Origin: Geodermatophilus dictyosporus
Lineage (GTDB): Bacteria > Actinomycetota > Actinomycetes > Mycobacteriales > Geodermatophilaceae
Length of the DNA stretch: 64,000 nt
Assembly: GCF_900115505.1 (NCBI RefSeq)
Contig: NZ_FOWQ01000004.1
Span: 242,250-306,249, forward strand
Reading direction: 5' to 3'
The position numbers and the translations under genes were made by a program. The notes under the pieces were generated by a model. The model saw nothing but the letters and a program-made list of their open reading frames with translations, ran no database searches and was not told where the DNA came from. Numbering within the stretch: the stretch's first letter is position 1; every line of letters starts with the position of its first letter. Shown piece after piece: positions 37,711-46,439 of the stretch.

Positions 37711-38472
37711 TCAGCTGCGCAGGTAGGACGCCCCGTTCACGTCCACGATCGTCCCGGTGCTGAACCGCGCCTCCGGCGAGGCGAGCCACAGCACCGCCGC
37801 GGCGACCTCCTCCGGCCGCGCCACGCGGCCGAACGGCGACTGCGCGCGGACGGCGTCCCCGCCCGGCCCGTCGAGCACCTCGCGCGCCATCTCGGTCTGC
37901 ACGAAGCCCGGCGCCACCGCGGTCACCGAGATGCCCAGCGGCGCGAGCGCCAGCGCCATCGACTGGGCGAACGCGTTCATGCCGGCCTTCGACGCGCCGT
38001 AGGCCGGGTTCTGCGGCTCGCCGCGGAAGGCGCCGCGGCTGGACACGTTCACCACGGCGCCCCCTCCGGCGGCCCGCAGGTGCGGCACGGCGCGGAAGGT
38101 GGCGTGCGCGGCGCCCAGCAGGTTCACCGCCAGCGTCCGCTCCCACACGTCGCGCCAGTGCTCGAACGAAGACTCGAGCGGGGGAGAGGCCACGAAGACG
38201 CCGGCGTTGTTGACCAGCACGTCGAGCCCGCCCAGGGCCTCGGCGGCGGCGTCGACCATCGCACCCACCGCGGCGGCGTCGGCCATGTCGGCCTGCACCA
38301 GCGCGTGCCCGTCCCCGGCGAGTTCCGCGAGCACCGCCTCGGCGCGCTCGCGGGAGGTGCCGAAGTGGACGGCCACGCGGTCGCCCCGCCCGGCGAAGGC
38401 CCGGGCGATCGAGCGGCCGATGCCGCGGGAGCCGCCGGTGACGAGGACGGCGCGCGAGGAGGAGGAGGTCAC
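37711..38472 (-). CDS. Short-chain dehydrogenase/reductase (FabG-like)
   Basis: 253 aa classical SDR. The NAD(P) motif VTGGSRGIG is at residues ~11-19, NNAG in the core, catalytic Ser in VNVSSRGAF, and the YGASKAG pair (Tyr, Lys). [11 protein letters not shown] and the C-terminal VDVNGASYL are typical. It reduces or oxidises an unknown alcohol/ketone. GTG start overlaps the nitroreductase stop (GTGA), so the two are coupled and may act together. Confidence 0.92.
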   Translation of the reverse strand: MTSSSSRAVLVTGGSRGIGRSIARAFAGRGDRVAVHFGTSRERAEAVLAELAGDGHALVQADMADAAAVGAMVDAAAEALGGLDVLVNNAGVFVASPPLESSFEHWRDVWERTLAVNLLGAAHATFRAVPHLRAAGGGAVVNVSSRGAFRGEPQNPAYGASKAGMNAFAQSMALALAPLGISVTAVAPGFVQTEMAREVLDGPGGDAVRAQSPFGRVARPEEVAAAVLWLASPEARFSTGTIVDVNGASYLRS

Positions 38473-39095
38473 GCCGGGGGAGTCAACCAGCGGCCCCGGT
38501 GCACGACCTCGTCCAGCCTCCGCCGGCCGCGCTTGAGCGACGGCGAGCGCCGGTCGCCGTCGCCCGGGTAGCCGACCGACACGACGCCGACCGGCCGGTG
38601 GGTGGGCGGGATGCCGAACGCCTCGCGGAACGCGTCCACCCGCGGTCCGGGCACGCCGGAGAAGCAGGCGCCCAGGCCCTCGTCGACGGCGGTGAGCAGC
38701 ACCATCAACGCGGCCATGCCGGCGTCGACGTCCCAGTAGGGCACCGGCCAGCGGGCATCCACAGCGGCGGGGTCGCGGTCGGTCCAGCCCTTGTCCGGCT
38801 CGGCGTAGCGCTCCAGGTAGGCGTCCTTGGACGACAGCGGGACCACGAGCAGGGGCGCGCGGCGCATCCGGGTCAGCCACGCGTCGGGGGCCCCGGGGCC
38901 GGCGGTCACCGACCAGAACAGGTCCCGGTCCGCGGCCGACTCGAGCACGAGGAACGCCCAGCCCTGGGTGAACCCGGCCGACGGCGCCCGGGTCGCGTGG
39001 TCCAGCAGCCGCTCGCGCACCTCCGGCGGCACCGGCCGGTCCGGGTCGTAGTCGCGCACCATGCGGCGCCTGCGGACGACGTCGGCGAACTCCAC
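38469..39095 (-). CDS. Nitroreductase family protein
   Basis: 208 aa FMN enzyme. The start [20 protein letters not shown] and [16 protein letters not shown] are the typical FMN-contact blocks; [21 protein letters not shown] and VGVVSVGYP follow. It should reduce nitro compounds, quinones or enones with NAD(P)H, or be an F420/FMN cousin; substrate unknown. GTG 39095 has only a weak ribosome-binding site. It is divergent from hisA with 60 bases between starts. Confidence 0.88.
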   Translation of the reverse strand: MEFADVVRRRRMVRDYDPDRPVPPEVRERLLDHATRAPSAGFTQGWAFLVLESAADRDLFWSVTAGPGAPDAWLTRMRRAPLLVVPLSSKDAYLERYAEPDKGWTDRDPAAVDARWPVPYWDVDAGMAALMVLLTAVDEGLGACFSGVPGPRVDAFREAFGIPPTHRPVGVVSVGYPGDGDRRSPSLKRGRRRLDEVVHRGRWLTPPA

Positions 39096-39142
39096 ACCCG
39101 GCAGCCTGCCGGAGGTGAGGGAGGCCACCGGCGGCCGGTCCC

Positions 39143-39148
39143 TAGGCT
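39143..39148 (+). promoter_or_regulatory. Leaderless-type -10 hexamer for hisA
   Basis: TAGGCT lies exactly 7 bases before the GTG of hisA, so the transcript would begin at the start codon. It restores expression of hisA-RidA-hisF, cut off from the upstream his genes by the accessory block. Confidence 0.6.
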
Positions 39149-39155
39149 GGTCGCC

Positions 39156-39890
39156 GTGCCGACCCTGCAGCTGCTCCCCGCCGTCGACGTCGCCGACGGC
39201 CAGGCCGTCCGCCTCGTGCAGGGGGAGGCCGGCAGCGAGACCGCCTACGGCGACCCGCTGGAGGCCGCCCTGCAGTGGCAGCGCGACGGCGCGGAGTGGG
39301 TGCACCTGGTCGACCTCGACGCCGCCTTCGGCCGCGGCAGCAACCGCGAGCTGCTGGCCCGCGTCGTCGGCGAGCTCGACGTCGACGTGGAGCTCTCCGG
39401 CGGCATCCGCGACGACGCGTCGCTGGCCGCGGCCCTGGCCACCGGGTGCCGCCGCGTCAACCTCGGCACCGCCGCGCTGGAGTCGCCCGACTGGTGCGCC
39501 CGGGCCATCGCCGAGCACGGCGACCGGATCGCCGTCGGCCTCGACGTGCGCGGCACCCGGCTGGCCGCCCGCGGCTGGACCCGCGAGGGCGGCGAGCTCT
39601 ACGAGACCCTCGCCCGCCTCGACGCCGAGGGCTGCGCCCGCTACGTGATCACCGACATCACCAAGGACGGCACGCTGCGCGGCCCCAACCTCGACCTGCT
39701 CCGCGAGGTCTGCGCCGCCACCCCGCGCCCCGTGGTCGCCTCGGGCGGGGTCAGCTCGCTCGACGACATCCGGGCGCTGGCCGGGCTGACCGCCGTCGGC
39801 GTCGAGGGCGCCATCGTGGGCAAGGCCCTCTACGCGGGCGCCTTCACCCTGCCCGAGGCGCTCGCCGTCACCCGCGAGGCGTCGTCGTGA
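39156..39890 (+). CDS. priA: Phosphoribosyl isomerase (HisA, probably bifunctional PriA)
   Basis: 244 aa (beta-alpha)8 barrel. It isomerises ProFAR in histidine synthesis and, in actinobacteria without trpF, also PRA in tryptophan synthesis. Catalytic Asp residues are in [11 protein letters not shown] (Asp11) and [14 protein letters not shown]; phosphate-binding SGGIRDD and SGGVSS are present. The trp genes nearby (48.8-54.6 kb) include no trpF, supporting PriA. GTG start with a leaderless promoter; GTGA overlap with the RidA gene. Confidence 0.95.
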   Translation: MPTLQLLPAVDVADGQAVRLVQGEAGSETAYGDPLEAALQWQRDGAEWVHLVDLDAAFGRGSNRELLARVVGELDVDVELSGGIRDDASLAAALATGCRRVNLGTAALESPDWCARAIAEHGDRIAVGLDVRGTRLAARGWTREGGELYETLARLDAEGCARYVITDITKDGTLRGPNLDLLREVCAATPRPVVASGGVSSLDDIRALAGLTAVGVEGAIVGKALYAGAFTLPEALAVTREASS

Positions 39891-40273
39891 CCGTGCGGCG
39901 GATCGGCTCCGGCGGCCCCTGGGAGGACGTCGTCGGCTACAGCCGGGTCGTCGTCGCCGGTGACCAGGCGTGGGTGAGCGGCTGCACCGCCACCGTCGAC
40001 GGCGAGGTCGTGCACCCCGGCGACGCGGGCGCGCAGGCGCGGGTCGCCTTCGGCGTGCTCGTCGAGGCGCTGGAGTCGGCGGGCCTCCGCGCCGCGGACG
40101 TCGTCCGCACCCGCGTGTACGTCACCGACACCTCCCGCTGGGAGGAGGTCGGGCGGGTGCACGGCGAGGTGTTCGGCGCCGTGCGTCCGGCCACCGCCAT
40201 GATCGGCGTCGCCTCCCTGCTGCACCCCGACATGCTCGTCGAGGTCGAGGCCGACGCCGTGAGGTCGGCGTGA
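39887..40273 (+). CDS. RidA (YjgF/UK114) family protein
   Basis: 128 aa. RidA family members hydrolyse reactive enamines/imines released by PLP enzymes. The body shows [30 protein letters not shown] and [24 protein letters not shown]; the last block is the usual ligand site, with Ile-Gly-Val where archetypes carry an Arg further on, so activity is not assured. It sits between hisA and hisF with 4-base overlaps on both sides. Confidence 0.9.
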   Translation: MTVRRIGSGGPWEDVVGYSRVVVAGDQAWVSGCTATVDGEVVHPGDAGAQARVAFGVLVEALESAGLRAADVVRTRVYVTDTSRWEEVGRVHGEVFGAVRPATAMIGVASLLHPDMLVEVEADAVRSA

Positions 40274-41064
40274 CCCTCGCCGTGCGGGTCATCCCGTGCC
40301 TCGACGTCGACGCCGGCCGGGTGGTCAAGGGCGTCAACTTCGTCGACCTGCGCGACGCCGGCGACCCGGTCGAGATGGCCCGCGTCTACGACGCCGAGGG
40401 CGCCGACGAGCTCACCTTCCTCGACATCACCGCCAGCTCCGGCGACCGCGAGACCACCTACGACGTCGTCCGCCGCACCGCCGAGAGCGTGTTCATCCCG
40501 CTCACCGTCGGCGGCGGCGTCCGCAGCCCCGACGACGTCGACCGGCTGCTGCGGGCCGGCGCGGACAAGGTCGCGGTGAACACCGCCGCCGTCGCCCGGC
40601 CGGAGCTCATCAGCGAGATCGCCGACCGCTTCGGCAACCAGGTGCTCGTGCTCTCCCTCGACGCCCGCCGGGTGCGTGACGGCGCGGCCACCGACTCCGG
40701 CTTCGAGATCACCACCCACGGCGGGCGCCGCGGCACCGGCCGCGACGCGGTCGAGTGGGTGGTGCAGGCCGCGGAGCTCGGCGCCGGCGAGGTGCTGCTC
40801 AACTCCATGGACGCCGACGGCACCCGCGCCGGCTTCGACACCGAGCTCATCCGCGCCGTGCGCCGCGAGGTGACCGTGCCGGTGGTCGCGAGCGGGGGAG
40901 CGGGCGCGGTCGAGCACTTCCCGCCGGCGGTCGAGGCCGGTGCCGACGCCGTGCTCGCCGCCAGCGTCTTCCACTTCGGCACGCTGCGGATCGGCGACGT
41001 CAAGGCCGCGCTGGCCGGCGCCGGCGTCCCCGTCCGGCACGAGCGGGACACCCCGCTGCGCTGA
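40270..41064 (+). CDS. hisF: Imidazole glycerol phosphate synthase, cyclase subunit
   Basis: 264 aa barrel that uses ammonia from HisH to make IGP and AICAR. Catalytic Asp residues are in [15 protein letters not shown] and LSLDARRV; phosphate loops VGGGVRS and [11 protein letters not shown] are intact. Length matches the family. GTG overlaps the RidA gene stop. Last gene of this his segment; it is convergent with the next gene, with only 21 bases between stops. Confidence 0.97.
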   Translation: MTLAVRVIPCLDVDAGRVVKGVNFVDLRDAGDPVEMARVYDAEGADELTFLDITASSGDRETTYDVVRRTAESVFIPLTVGGGVRSPDDVDRLLRAGADKVAVNTAAVARPELISEIADRFGNQVLVLSLDARRVRDGAATDSGFEITTHGGRRGTGRDAVEWVVQAAELGAGEVLLNSMDADGTRAGFDTELIRAVRREVTVPVVASGGAGAVEHFPPAVEAGADAVLAASVFHFGTLRIGDVKAALAGAGVPVRHERDTPLR

Positions 41065-41085
41065 GCCGCGGTTCCGGTCCCCACC

Positions 41086-41727
41086 TCAGGTGGCGGGCGC
41101 GCCGCCCCGCACGGCCACCCGGGCGACCTCCGTCCGGCCGGTCGCCCACAGCAGCACCTCCAGCGGCTCGCCCTCGACCGTGGTGGGCGACGACCCGGCG
41201 CGGATGCGCTTCCCGGGCCCCGGGACGTCGCTGCGCTGCAGCACCAGCCCGCCGGGGTGGCGCGGGGCCGCGGTGCGGGCGAACAGCTGCGCCGCGCCCC
41301 AGAGCGTGTCGGCGTCGCGCAGCGGCAGCGCGCGGGGCTCCCAGCCCGGCTGGGCGCGGCGTGCGTCCTCGTGGTGGACGGTGAACTCGACGCCGTTGAC
41401 GACGTCACCCAGCCCCGGCCACCCCATCGGCAGCCACCGCGGCGGGCCCGACCGCACCCGGGCCACCAGCTCCGGGTAGGGCGTCGAGGTGCGCAGCCGC
41501 TCCTCCAGCCGGACCGAGTGGGCGTGCAGCCGCTCGCCGACGGGCGTGCGCTCGAGCGCGTAGCCGGGCCCCGCGTCCGGCCGGCGGTCGCGGGTGACCA
41601 GGTGCGCGGCGAGGTGGGCCGTCGTCCACCCCTCGCAGCAGGTGGGCGCGTGCGGGCCGAGCGCGTCGAGCAGGTCGGCGAGGTCCGCCCGCTCGCGGGC
41701 GGCGAGCGGGCGGGAAGCATCGGTCAC
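41086..41727 (-). CDS. TIGR03085-family (mycothiol-dependent DinB-like) protein
   Basis: 213 aa. The N-terminal half has the DinB/MDMPI fold pattern (LADLLDALGPHAPTCCEGWTTAHLAAHLVTRDRR, with metal-type His residues) and FTVHHEDARRAQPGW. It matches the actinobacterial TIGR03085 metal-binding family, related to mycothiol-dependent maleylpyruvate isomerase. The substrate is unknown. GTG start at 41727. Confidence 0.85.
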   Translation of the reverse strand: MTDASRPLAARERADLADLLDALGPHAPTCCEGWTTAHLAAHLVTRDRRPDAGPGYALERTPVGERLHAHSVRLEERLRTSTPYPELVARVRSGPPRWLPMGWPGLGDVVNGVEFTVHHEDARRAQPGWEPRALPLRDADTLWGAAQLFARTAAPRHPGGLVLQRSDVPGPGKRIRAGSSPTTVEGEPLEVLLWATGRTEVARVAVRGGAPAT

Positions 41728-41786
41728 CGCTCGGGGTTACCGATCTCGCCCACCCGGAAAACGCCAGGCCCCCCGTCGGGAAGATG

Positions 41787-41801
41787 GTCAGCCTGGCTGA
41801 C
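41787..41801. promoter_or_regulatory. 15-bp palindrome upstream of the ABC exporter
   Basis: GTCAGCC-T-GGCTGAC is a perfect 7-bp inverted repeat with a one-base centre, 44 bases before the exporter start. This is operator-like. No regulator gene is adjacent. Confidence 0.5.
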
Positions 41802-41845
41802 GACGTGTGGAGCGCCGCCGTCGTCGCACCACCCCGAGGAGACCC

Positions 41846-43621
41846 GTGCCCCGCGCCCGAGACGCCGTCGTCCGGCGGGGACTGCGCCACGTCGGCCGCG
41901 CCATCCGCGAGCAGCGGGGGATGTTCACCCTGGCGGTCCTGGCCAGCAGCCTGTACGCGGGCATGACCGTGCTGTCGGCCTTCGTGATCGGCGGCATCAC
42001 CGACCGCGTCGTCCTCCCGGCCTTCCGGAACGGCGAGACGACCGCGGGCGCCCTCACCCTGGCCGTCGCGGTGCTCCTGGGCGTCGCCGTCCTCAAGATC
42101 CTCGGCATCCTCGGCCGCCGGCTGTTCGCCGGGATCATGGCCTACCGGCTGCAGGCCGACTACCGCCGCCGCGTCACCGGGCAGTACCTGCGGCTGCCGC
42201 TCGCCTGGCACCAGCGCCACCCCACCGGCCAGCTGCTCTCCAACGCCAACTCCGACGTCGAGTCCGCCTGGTACTTCGTCTCCCCGCTGCCCTTCGCCTG
42301 CGGGACGTTGGTGATGATCGCGATCACCGTCGTCGCGCTGGTGCTCACCGACCCGCTGCTGGCGCTGGTCGGCCTGGTCGTCTTCCCGCTGGTCTTCGTC
42401 CTCAACGCCGTCTACTCGCAGGTGATGAGCCCGCGCATGCAGCGCGCCCAGCAGCTGCGCGCCGAGGTCAGCGAGATCGCCCACGAGAGCTTCGACGCGG
42501 GCCTGGTGGTCAAGACCCTCGGCCGCGAGGACGTCGAGAGCGCCCGGTTCACCGAGCGCGCGCAGGAGCTGCGCGACGGGCTGGTCGCCGTCGGCCGGGT
42601 CCGCGGGCTGTTCGACCCGCTCATGGAGGCGCTGCCCAACCTCGGCACGCTCGCCGTCCTGGTGGTCGGCGCCGGCCGTGTCGCGTCCGGCGACACCGAC
42701 GCCGGCGACCTGGTGAGCATCGCCTACCTGTTCACCCTGCTCGCGCTGCCCATCCGCGCGATCGGCTGGGTGCTCGCCGACCTCCCGCGCGCGCTCGCCG
42801 GCTTCGACCGGGTCACCCCGGTCCTCGACGCCACCGGCGAGACCCCGCACGGCCCGGAGACCGCCGCCACCGGGACCGGCGGGGCGCGGCTGGGCCTGCG
42901 CGCGGTCGACCACGTCTTCGACGGCGCCGCGCAGCCGGTGCTCTCCGGGGTCACCTTCGACGTCGCCGCCGGCAGCACGGTCGCCGTCGTCGGGCCGACC
43001 GGCTCGGGCAAGTCCACGCTGGCCGGGCTGCTCGTGCGGCTCGTCGACCCCGTCCGCGGCGAGGTGCTCCTCGACGGCGTCGACGTGCGCCGCCTGCGGG
43101 AGGGCGAGGTCAGCGGCCAGGCCGCGTTCGTCCCGCAGGGCACCTTCCTCTTCGACGACACCGTGCGCGGCAACGTCACCCTGGGCGGGGACTTCTCCGA
43201 CGAGCAGGTCCGCGCGGCGCTGCGGGTGGCCGCGGCCGAGGAGTTCGTCGACCGGCTGCCCGAGGGCCTCGACACCCGCGTCGGCGAGCGCGGCGCCACG
43301 CTCTCGGGCGGGCAGCGCCAGCGGCTGGCGCTGGCCCGCGCCGTCGTCCGCCGGCCGCGGCTGCTCGTCCTCGACGACGCCACCAGCGCCGTCGACCCCG
43401 CCGTCGAGGCGCGCATCCTCGACGCCCTGCGGTCGGCCGAGCGGCCCTCGACCGTGGTCGTGGTCGCCTACCGGCAGGCCACCATCGCGCTGGCCGACGA
43501 GGTGGTCTGGCTGGAGAACGGCCGGGTCACCGCCCGCGGCAGCCACGAGGAGCTGCTGGCCACCGTGCCCGGCTACACCGCCCTGGTCCGCGCCTACGCC
43601 CAGGCGGAGGTGGCGGCGTGA
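41846..43621 (+). CDS. Heterodimeric ABC exporter subunit with degenerate ATP site
   Basis: 591 aa with a six-helix membrane domain (~30-320) and an ATPase domain (~345-585). Walker A VVGPTGSGKST (about residue 380), Q-loop FVPQGTFLFDD and signature LSGGQRQR are normal. However, the catalytic Glu is Asp (LVLDDATSAVD) and the switch His is Tyr (VVVAYRQAT). Together with the altered signature in the partner this defines one dead ATP site, as in TM287/288 or BmrCD. GTG 41846 with CGAGGAGA upstream was preferred over a start 13 codons earlier. Confidence 0.9.
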   Translation: MPRARDAVVRRGLRHVGRAIREQRGMFTLAVLASSLYAGMTVLSAFVIGGITDRVVLPAFRNGETTAGALTLAVAVLLGVAVLKILGILGRRLFAGIMAYRLQADYRRRVTGQYLRLPLAWHQRHPTGQLLSNANSDVESAWYFVSPLPFACGTLVMIAITVVALVLTDPLLALVGLVVFPLVFVLNAVYSQVMSPRMQRAQQLRAEVSEIAHESFDAGLVVKTLGREDVESARFTERAQELRDGLVAVGRVRGLFDPLMEALPNLGTLAVLVVGAGRVASGDTDAGDLVSIAYLFTLLALPIRAIGWVLADLPRALAGFDRVTPVLDATGETPHGPETAATGTGGARLGLRAVDHVFDGAAQPVLSGVTFDVAAGSTVAVVGPTGSGKSTLAGLLVRLVDPVRGEVLLDGVDVRRLREGEVSGQAAFVPQGTFLFDDTVRGNVTLGGDFSDEQVRAALRVAAAEEFVDRLPEGLDTRVGERGATLSGGQRQRLALARAVVRRPRLLVLDDATSAVDPAVEARILDALRSAERPSTVVVVAYRQATIALADEVVWLENGRVTARGSHEELLATVPGYTALVRAYAQAEVAA

Positions 43622-45447
43622 GCACCGCGAGCACCGTCGACACCGAGCGGCGCGAGGGGGCGTTCGCGACGCTGCGTCGCGGCCTGCGCACCATGCCCGA
43701 GTTCCGCCGCGGCCTGCCCGCCACGTTCGCGCTCGCGCTGGTCGCCACGGCCGGGCGGGTGGTCGTGCCGATCGCCGTCCAGCAGGTCATCGACCGCGGC
43801 CTGCTCGCCCCCGGCGGTCCCGACCTCGGCCTGGTCCGCACGCTGGTGCTCGTCTGCGCCGTGGTCGTGCTGGTCACCGGCGTCGCGGTGTACCGGATGA
43901 ACGTCCGGCTGTTCCGCACCACCGAGACCGCGCTGGCCGGGCTGCGCTCCCGGGCGTTCCGGCACGTGCACGACCTCTCGGTGCTGCACCAGCAGGGGGA
44001 GCGCCGCGGCTCGCTGGTCTCCCGCGTCACCAGTGACGTCGACCAGCTGTCCACCTTCATGCAGTGGGGCGGCGTGATCGGCGTGGTGAGCCTCGGCCAG
44101 CTGGTCGTGGCGACCGTCGTGATGTCCGTCTACTCCTGGCAGCTCACCCTGCTGGTGATCGCCTGCTTCGTGCCGCTGGCGCTCGCCGTCCGCTGGTTCG
44201 CCCGCCGGCTGCAGGTCGCCTACGGCGTCGTCCGCGAGCGGGTCGGCGACGTGCTCGCCGCGGTGTCGGAGTCCGTCGTCGGCGCCCCGACCGTGCGCGC
44301 CTACGGCATCCGCGAGCGGACGGCGGCCCGCCTCGACCGCTCCATCGGCCGGCACTACCGCGCCCAGGTCGACGCGCAGAAGGTCACCGCCGCGGTGTTC
44401 GTCAGCGGCGAGTTCGTCGCCGCGCTCGCCAACGCCGCGGTCATCGTCGTCGGCGTCCTGCTGGGGCTGGCCGGTGAGATCACCGCCGGCACGCTCGTCG
44501 CCTTCCTGTTCCTCGTCACGCTGTTCGTCGCCCCGGTGCAGACCGCCACCGAGGTGCTCAACGAGGGCCAGAACGCCATCGCCGGGTTCCGCCGCGTGCT
44601 CGACGTCCTCGACACCGAGCCCGACGTCCGCGACCCCGCGGCCACCGGCTCGGCGCTCGAGCTGCCGGACGGGCCGCTCGGCGTGCGGCTCGAGCACGTC
44701 ACCTTCCGCTACGCACCCGGCGCCCGCCCCGCCCTCGACGACGTCGACCTGGCCCTCGCCCCGCAGCGCAGCTACGCCGTCGTCGGGGAGACCGGCTCGG
44801 GCAAGACCACCCTCGCCAAGCTGGTCACCCGGCTCATGGACCCGACGGAGGGCCGCGTCCTGCTCGGCTCCGACCGGGCCGGCTGGGTGCCGCTGACCGA
44901 GGTCGCCTTCTCCTCGCTGCGCCGGCGGGTGGGCATGGTGCCGCAGGACGGCTTCCTCTTCGACGCGACCGTCGCCGACAACGTGCGCTACGGCCGGCCC
45001 GGCCTGACCGACGCGCAGGTGACGGCGGCCCTCGAGGAGCTCGGCCTGGGCGACTGGCTGGCCGGCCTCGCGCACGGCGTCGCGACCCCGGTCGGCCAGC
45101 GCGGCGAGTCGCTGTCGGCGGGGGAGCGGCAGCTGGTCGCCATCGCCCGCGCGCACGTGGCCGCGCCCGACCTGCTCGTGCTCGACGAGGCCACCAGCGC
45201 CGTCGACCCGGCCACGGAGCGGCGGCTCACCCAGGCGCTGGAGCGGCTCACCGAGGGCCGGACGACGCTGACCATCGCGCACCGGCTCTCGACCGCGGAG
45301 CGCGCCGACGAGGTGCTCGTCGTCGACGCCGGCCGGGTGGTGCAGCGCGGCACGCACGCCGACCTGGTCGACGCCGTCGGCCCGTACGCCCGGCTGCACG
45401 CCTCCTGGCGCCGCTCCTCGGCCGGCACCCCCGAGCGCGTCGGCTGA
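43618..45447 (+). CDS. Heterodimeric ABC exporter subunit with active Walker B
   Basis: 609 aa, same architecture. Walker A VVGETGSGKTTLAKL (about residue 389), Walker B with catalytic Glu LVLDEATSAVD and switch His AHRLST are consensus, but the signature is LSAGERQL instead of LSGGQ. So the active site pairs this subunit's Walker motifs with the partner's LSGGQ. Exports an unknown compound (drug, lipid or peptide). GTGA overlap with the first subunit ensures equal amounts. Confidence 0.92.
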   Translation: MSTASTVDTERREGAFATLRRGLRTMPEFRRGLPATFALALVATAGRVVVPIAVQQVIDRGLLAPGGPDLGLVRTLVLVCAVVVLVTGVAVYRMNVRLFRTTETALAGLRSRAFRHVHDLSVLHQQGERRGSLVSRVTSDVDQLSTFMQWGGVIGVVSLGQLVVATVVMSVYSWQLTLLVIACFVPLALAVRWFARRLQVAYGVVRERVGDVLAAVSESVVGAPTVRAYGIRERTAARLDRSIGRHYRAQVDAQKVTAAVFVSGEFVAALANAAVIVVGVLLGLAGEITAGTLVAFLFLVTLFVAPVQTATEVLNEGQNAIAGFRRVLDVLDTEPDVRDPAATGSALELPDGPLGVRLEHVTFRYAPGARPALDDVDLALAPQRSYAVVGETGSGKTTLAKLVTRLMDPTEGRVLLGSDRAGWVPLTEVAFSSLRRRVGMVPQDGFLFDATVADNVRYGRPGLTDAQVTAALEELGLGDWLAGLAHGVATPVGQRGESLSAGERQLVAIARAHVAAPDLLVLDEATSAVDPATERRLTQALERLTEGRTTLTIAHRLSTAERADEVLVVDAGRVVQRGTHADLVDAVGPYARLHASWRRSSAGTPERVG

Positions 45448-45466
45448 GCCGCCCGGAGCGGGTCCC

Positions 45467-45472
45467 TAGGCT
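45467..45472 (+). promoter_or_regulatory. Leaderless-type -10 hexamer
   Basis: TAGGCT stands 7 bases before GTG 45480, the same layout as at hisA. Confidence 0.55.
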
Positions 45473-45479
45473 GCTGGCC

Positions 45480-45899
45480 GTGACCTCGCCGTTCCCCCGG
45501 GCGCCCTCCGGGATGCCCGTCGTCGCCCTCGTCTCCGCCGTCGTCGCGGGCATCGGGGTGCTGCCGCTGGCCCTCGTCGGGGCCACCGCGGTGCTGCTCG
45601 GCAACGACGCCGGCGGCCGGGACTGGTGGACCCTCCTGCTGATCACCCCGCCGGTGCTCGAGCTGCTCGGCATCGTCTGGCTGCTCACCCGCCGCGGCCG
45701 CTGGCCGCTCGTGGCGGCCGCCGGTGCGTCCCTCGCGGTGACCGGGCTGGTGCTCGGCATGGCCGCCCGGGTCGGCCAGTCGGTGGGCGTCTGGCCCTTC
45801 CTGCTGGTCGTCTGCCCGCTGGTGGCCGCGGTCCTGGCGATGACGCCGGCCGTGGGCGCCTGGATCGCCACACGTCCCCGCCCCGACGCCTCGGCCTGA
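45480..45899 (+). CDS. Four-helix membrane protein, unknown
   Basis: 139 aa with four predicted membrane helices (~12-40, 50-64, 75-95, 105-125) and short tails. No family was recognised. It has its own leaderless-type promoter, and a second small membrane protein follows 5 bases after its stop, suggesting a pair. Confidence 0.7.
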   Translation: MTSPFPRAPSGMPVVALVSAVVAGIGVLPLALVGATAVLLGNDAGGRDWWTLLLITPPVLELLGIVWLLTRRGRWPLVAAAGASLAVTGLVLGMAARVGQSVGVWPFLLVVCPLVAAVLAMTPAVGAWIATRPRPDASA

Positions 45900-45904
45900 C
45901 CGCC

Positions 45905-46429
45905 GTGCCGCCGCCACCCCGCCGGACGACGGCCCGCCGCTCACCGCGGGCGGCCGCCCCGTCGCCGTCCGTCCGCCGGGCCGCCGCGCCCACGCCGGCG
46001 GGGCGCCCCCTGGCCGCCCCGTTCGCGCTCGTCTTCGGACTGCTGGTCGCCGCCGAGGACCTCTACCTCGGCTGGCTGCTGTGGAGCCCCCGCGGGCCGG
46101 GCTGGCACTGGTTCCTGACCGCGTCGGCGGCCCTGGCGCTGCTGGCCGTCCTCGGCGCGGTCCTGGTGTTCCGCGGCCGGGGGCGCGGCTGGCTGGTCCT
46201 CGCCGTCGCCGCCGCGCTCCCGGCCCTGTTGCTGCTCGGCGTCGCGGGGCTGTTCGGCGCACTCGGGGACGGCGGGTCCGTCGGCTGGGCGCTGCTGCTG
46301 CTCGCCGGTCCGGCCGGCGCCCTCGTGCTGGCCCTCGGCCGCCCGATCCGGGAGTGGACCCGCCCCGGGCGGAGGACACCGGCGGCGCGGCCGTCGGGGA
46401 CGGGCCGGCGCGGGGGCGGGGGCCGCTAG
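45905..46429 (+). CDS. Membrane protein with basic N-terminus, unknown
   Basis: 174 aa. A ~40-residue Arg/Pro/Ala-rich cytosolic start precedes four helices (~42-62, 70-90, 98-120, 128-148) and a basic C-tail. No family recognised. GTG start without an obvious ribosome-binding site; probably coupled to the preceding gene. The end overlaps the -10 box of the next gene. Confidence 0.6.
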   Translation: MPPPPRRTTARRSPRAAAPSPSVRRAAAPTPAGRPLAAPFALVFGLLVAAEDLYLGWLLWSPRGPGWHWFLTASAALALLAVLGAVLVFRGRGRGWLVLAVAAALPALLLLGVAGLFGALGDGGSVGWALLLLAGPAGALVLALGRPIREWTRPGRRTPAARPSGTGRRGGGGR

Positions 46430-46432
46430 CGT
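46427..46432 (+). promoter_or_regulatory. Leaderless-type -10 hexamer for the FAD dehydrogenase
   Basis: TAGCGT lies 7 bases before GTG 46440. It overlaps an earlier in-frame GTG (46431), which argues against that start. Confidence 0.55.
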
Positions 46433-46439
46433 GCCGACC

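Noticed and set aside
41081..41093. CCACCT-C-AGGTGG palindrome between hisF and the TIGR03085 gene
   Set aside because: A one-base loop cannot form a stable hairpin, and it overlaps the stop codon of the minus-strand gene; not called as a terminator.
46431..46439. Earlier GTG start for the FAD dehydrogenase
   Set aside because: It lies inside the TAGCGT -10 box and has no ribosome-binding site; GTG 46440 fits the leaderless layout.
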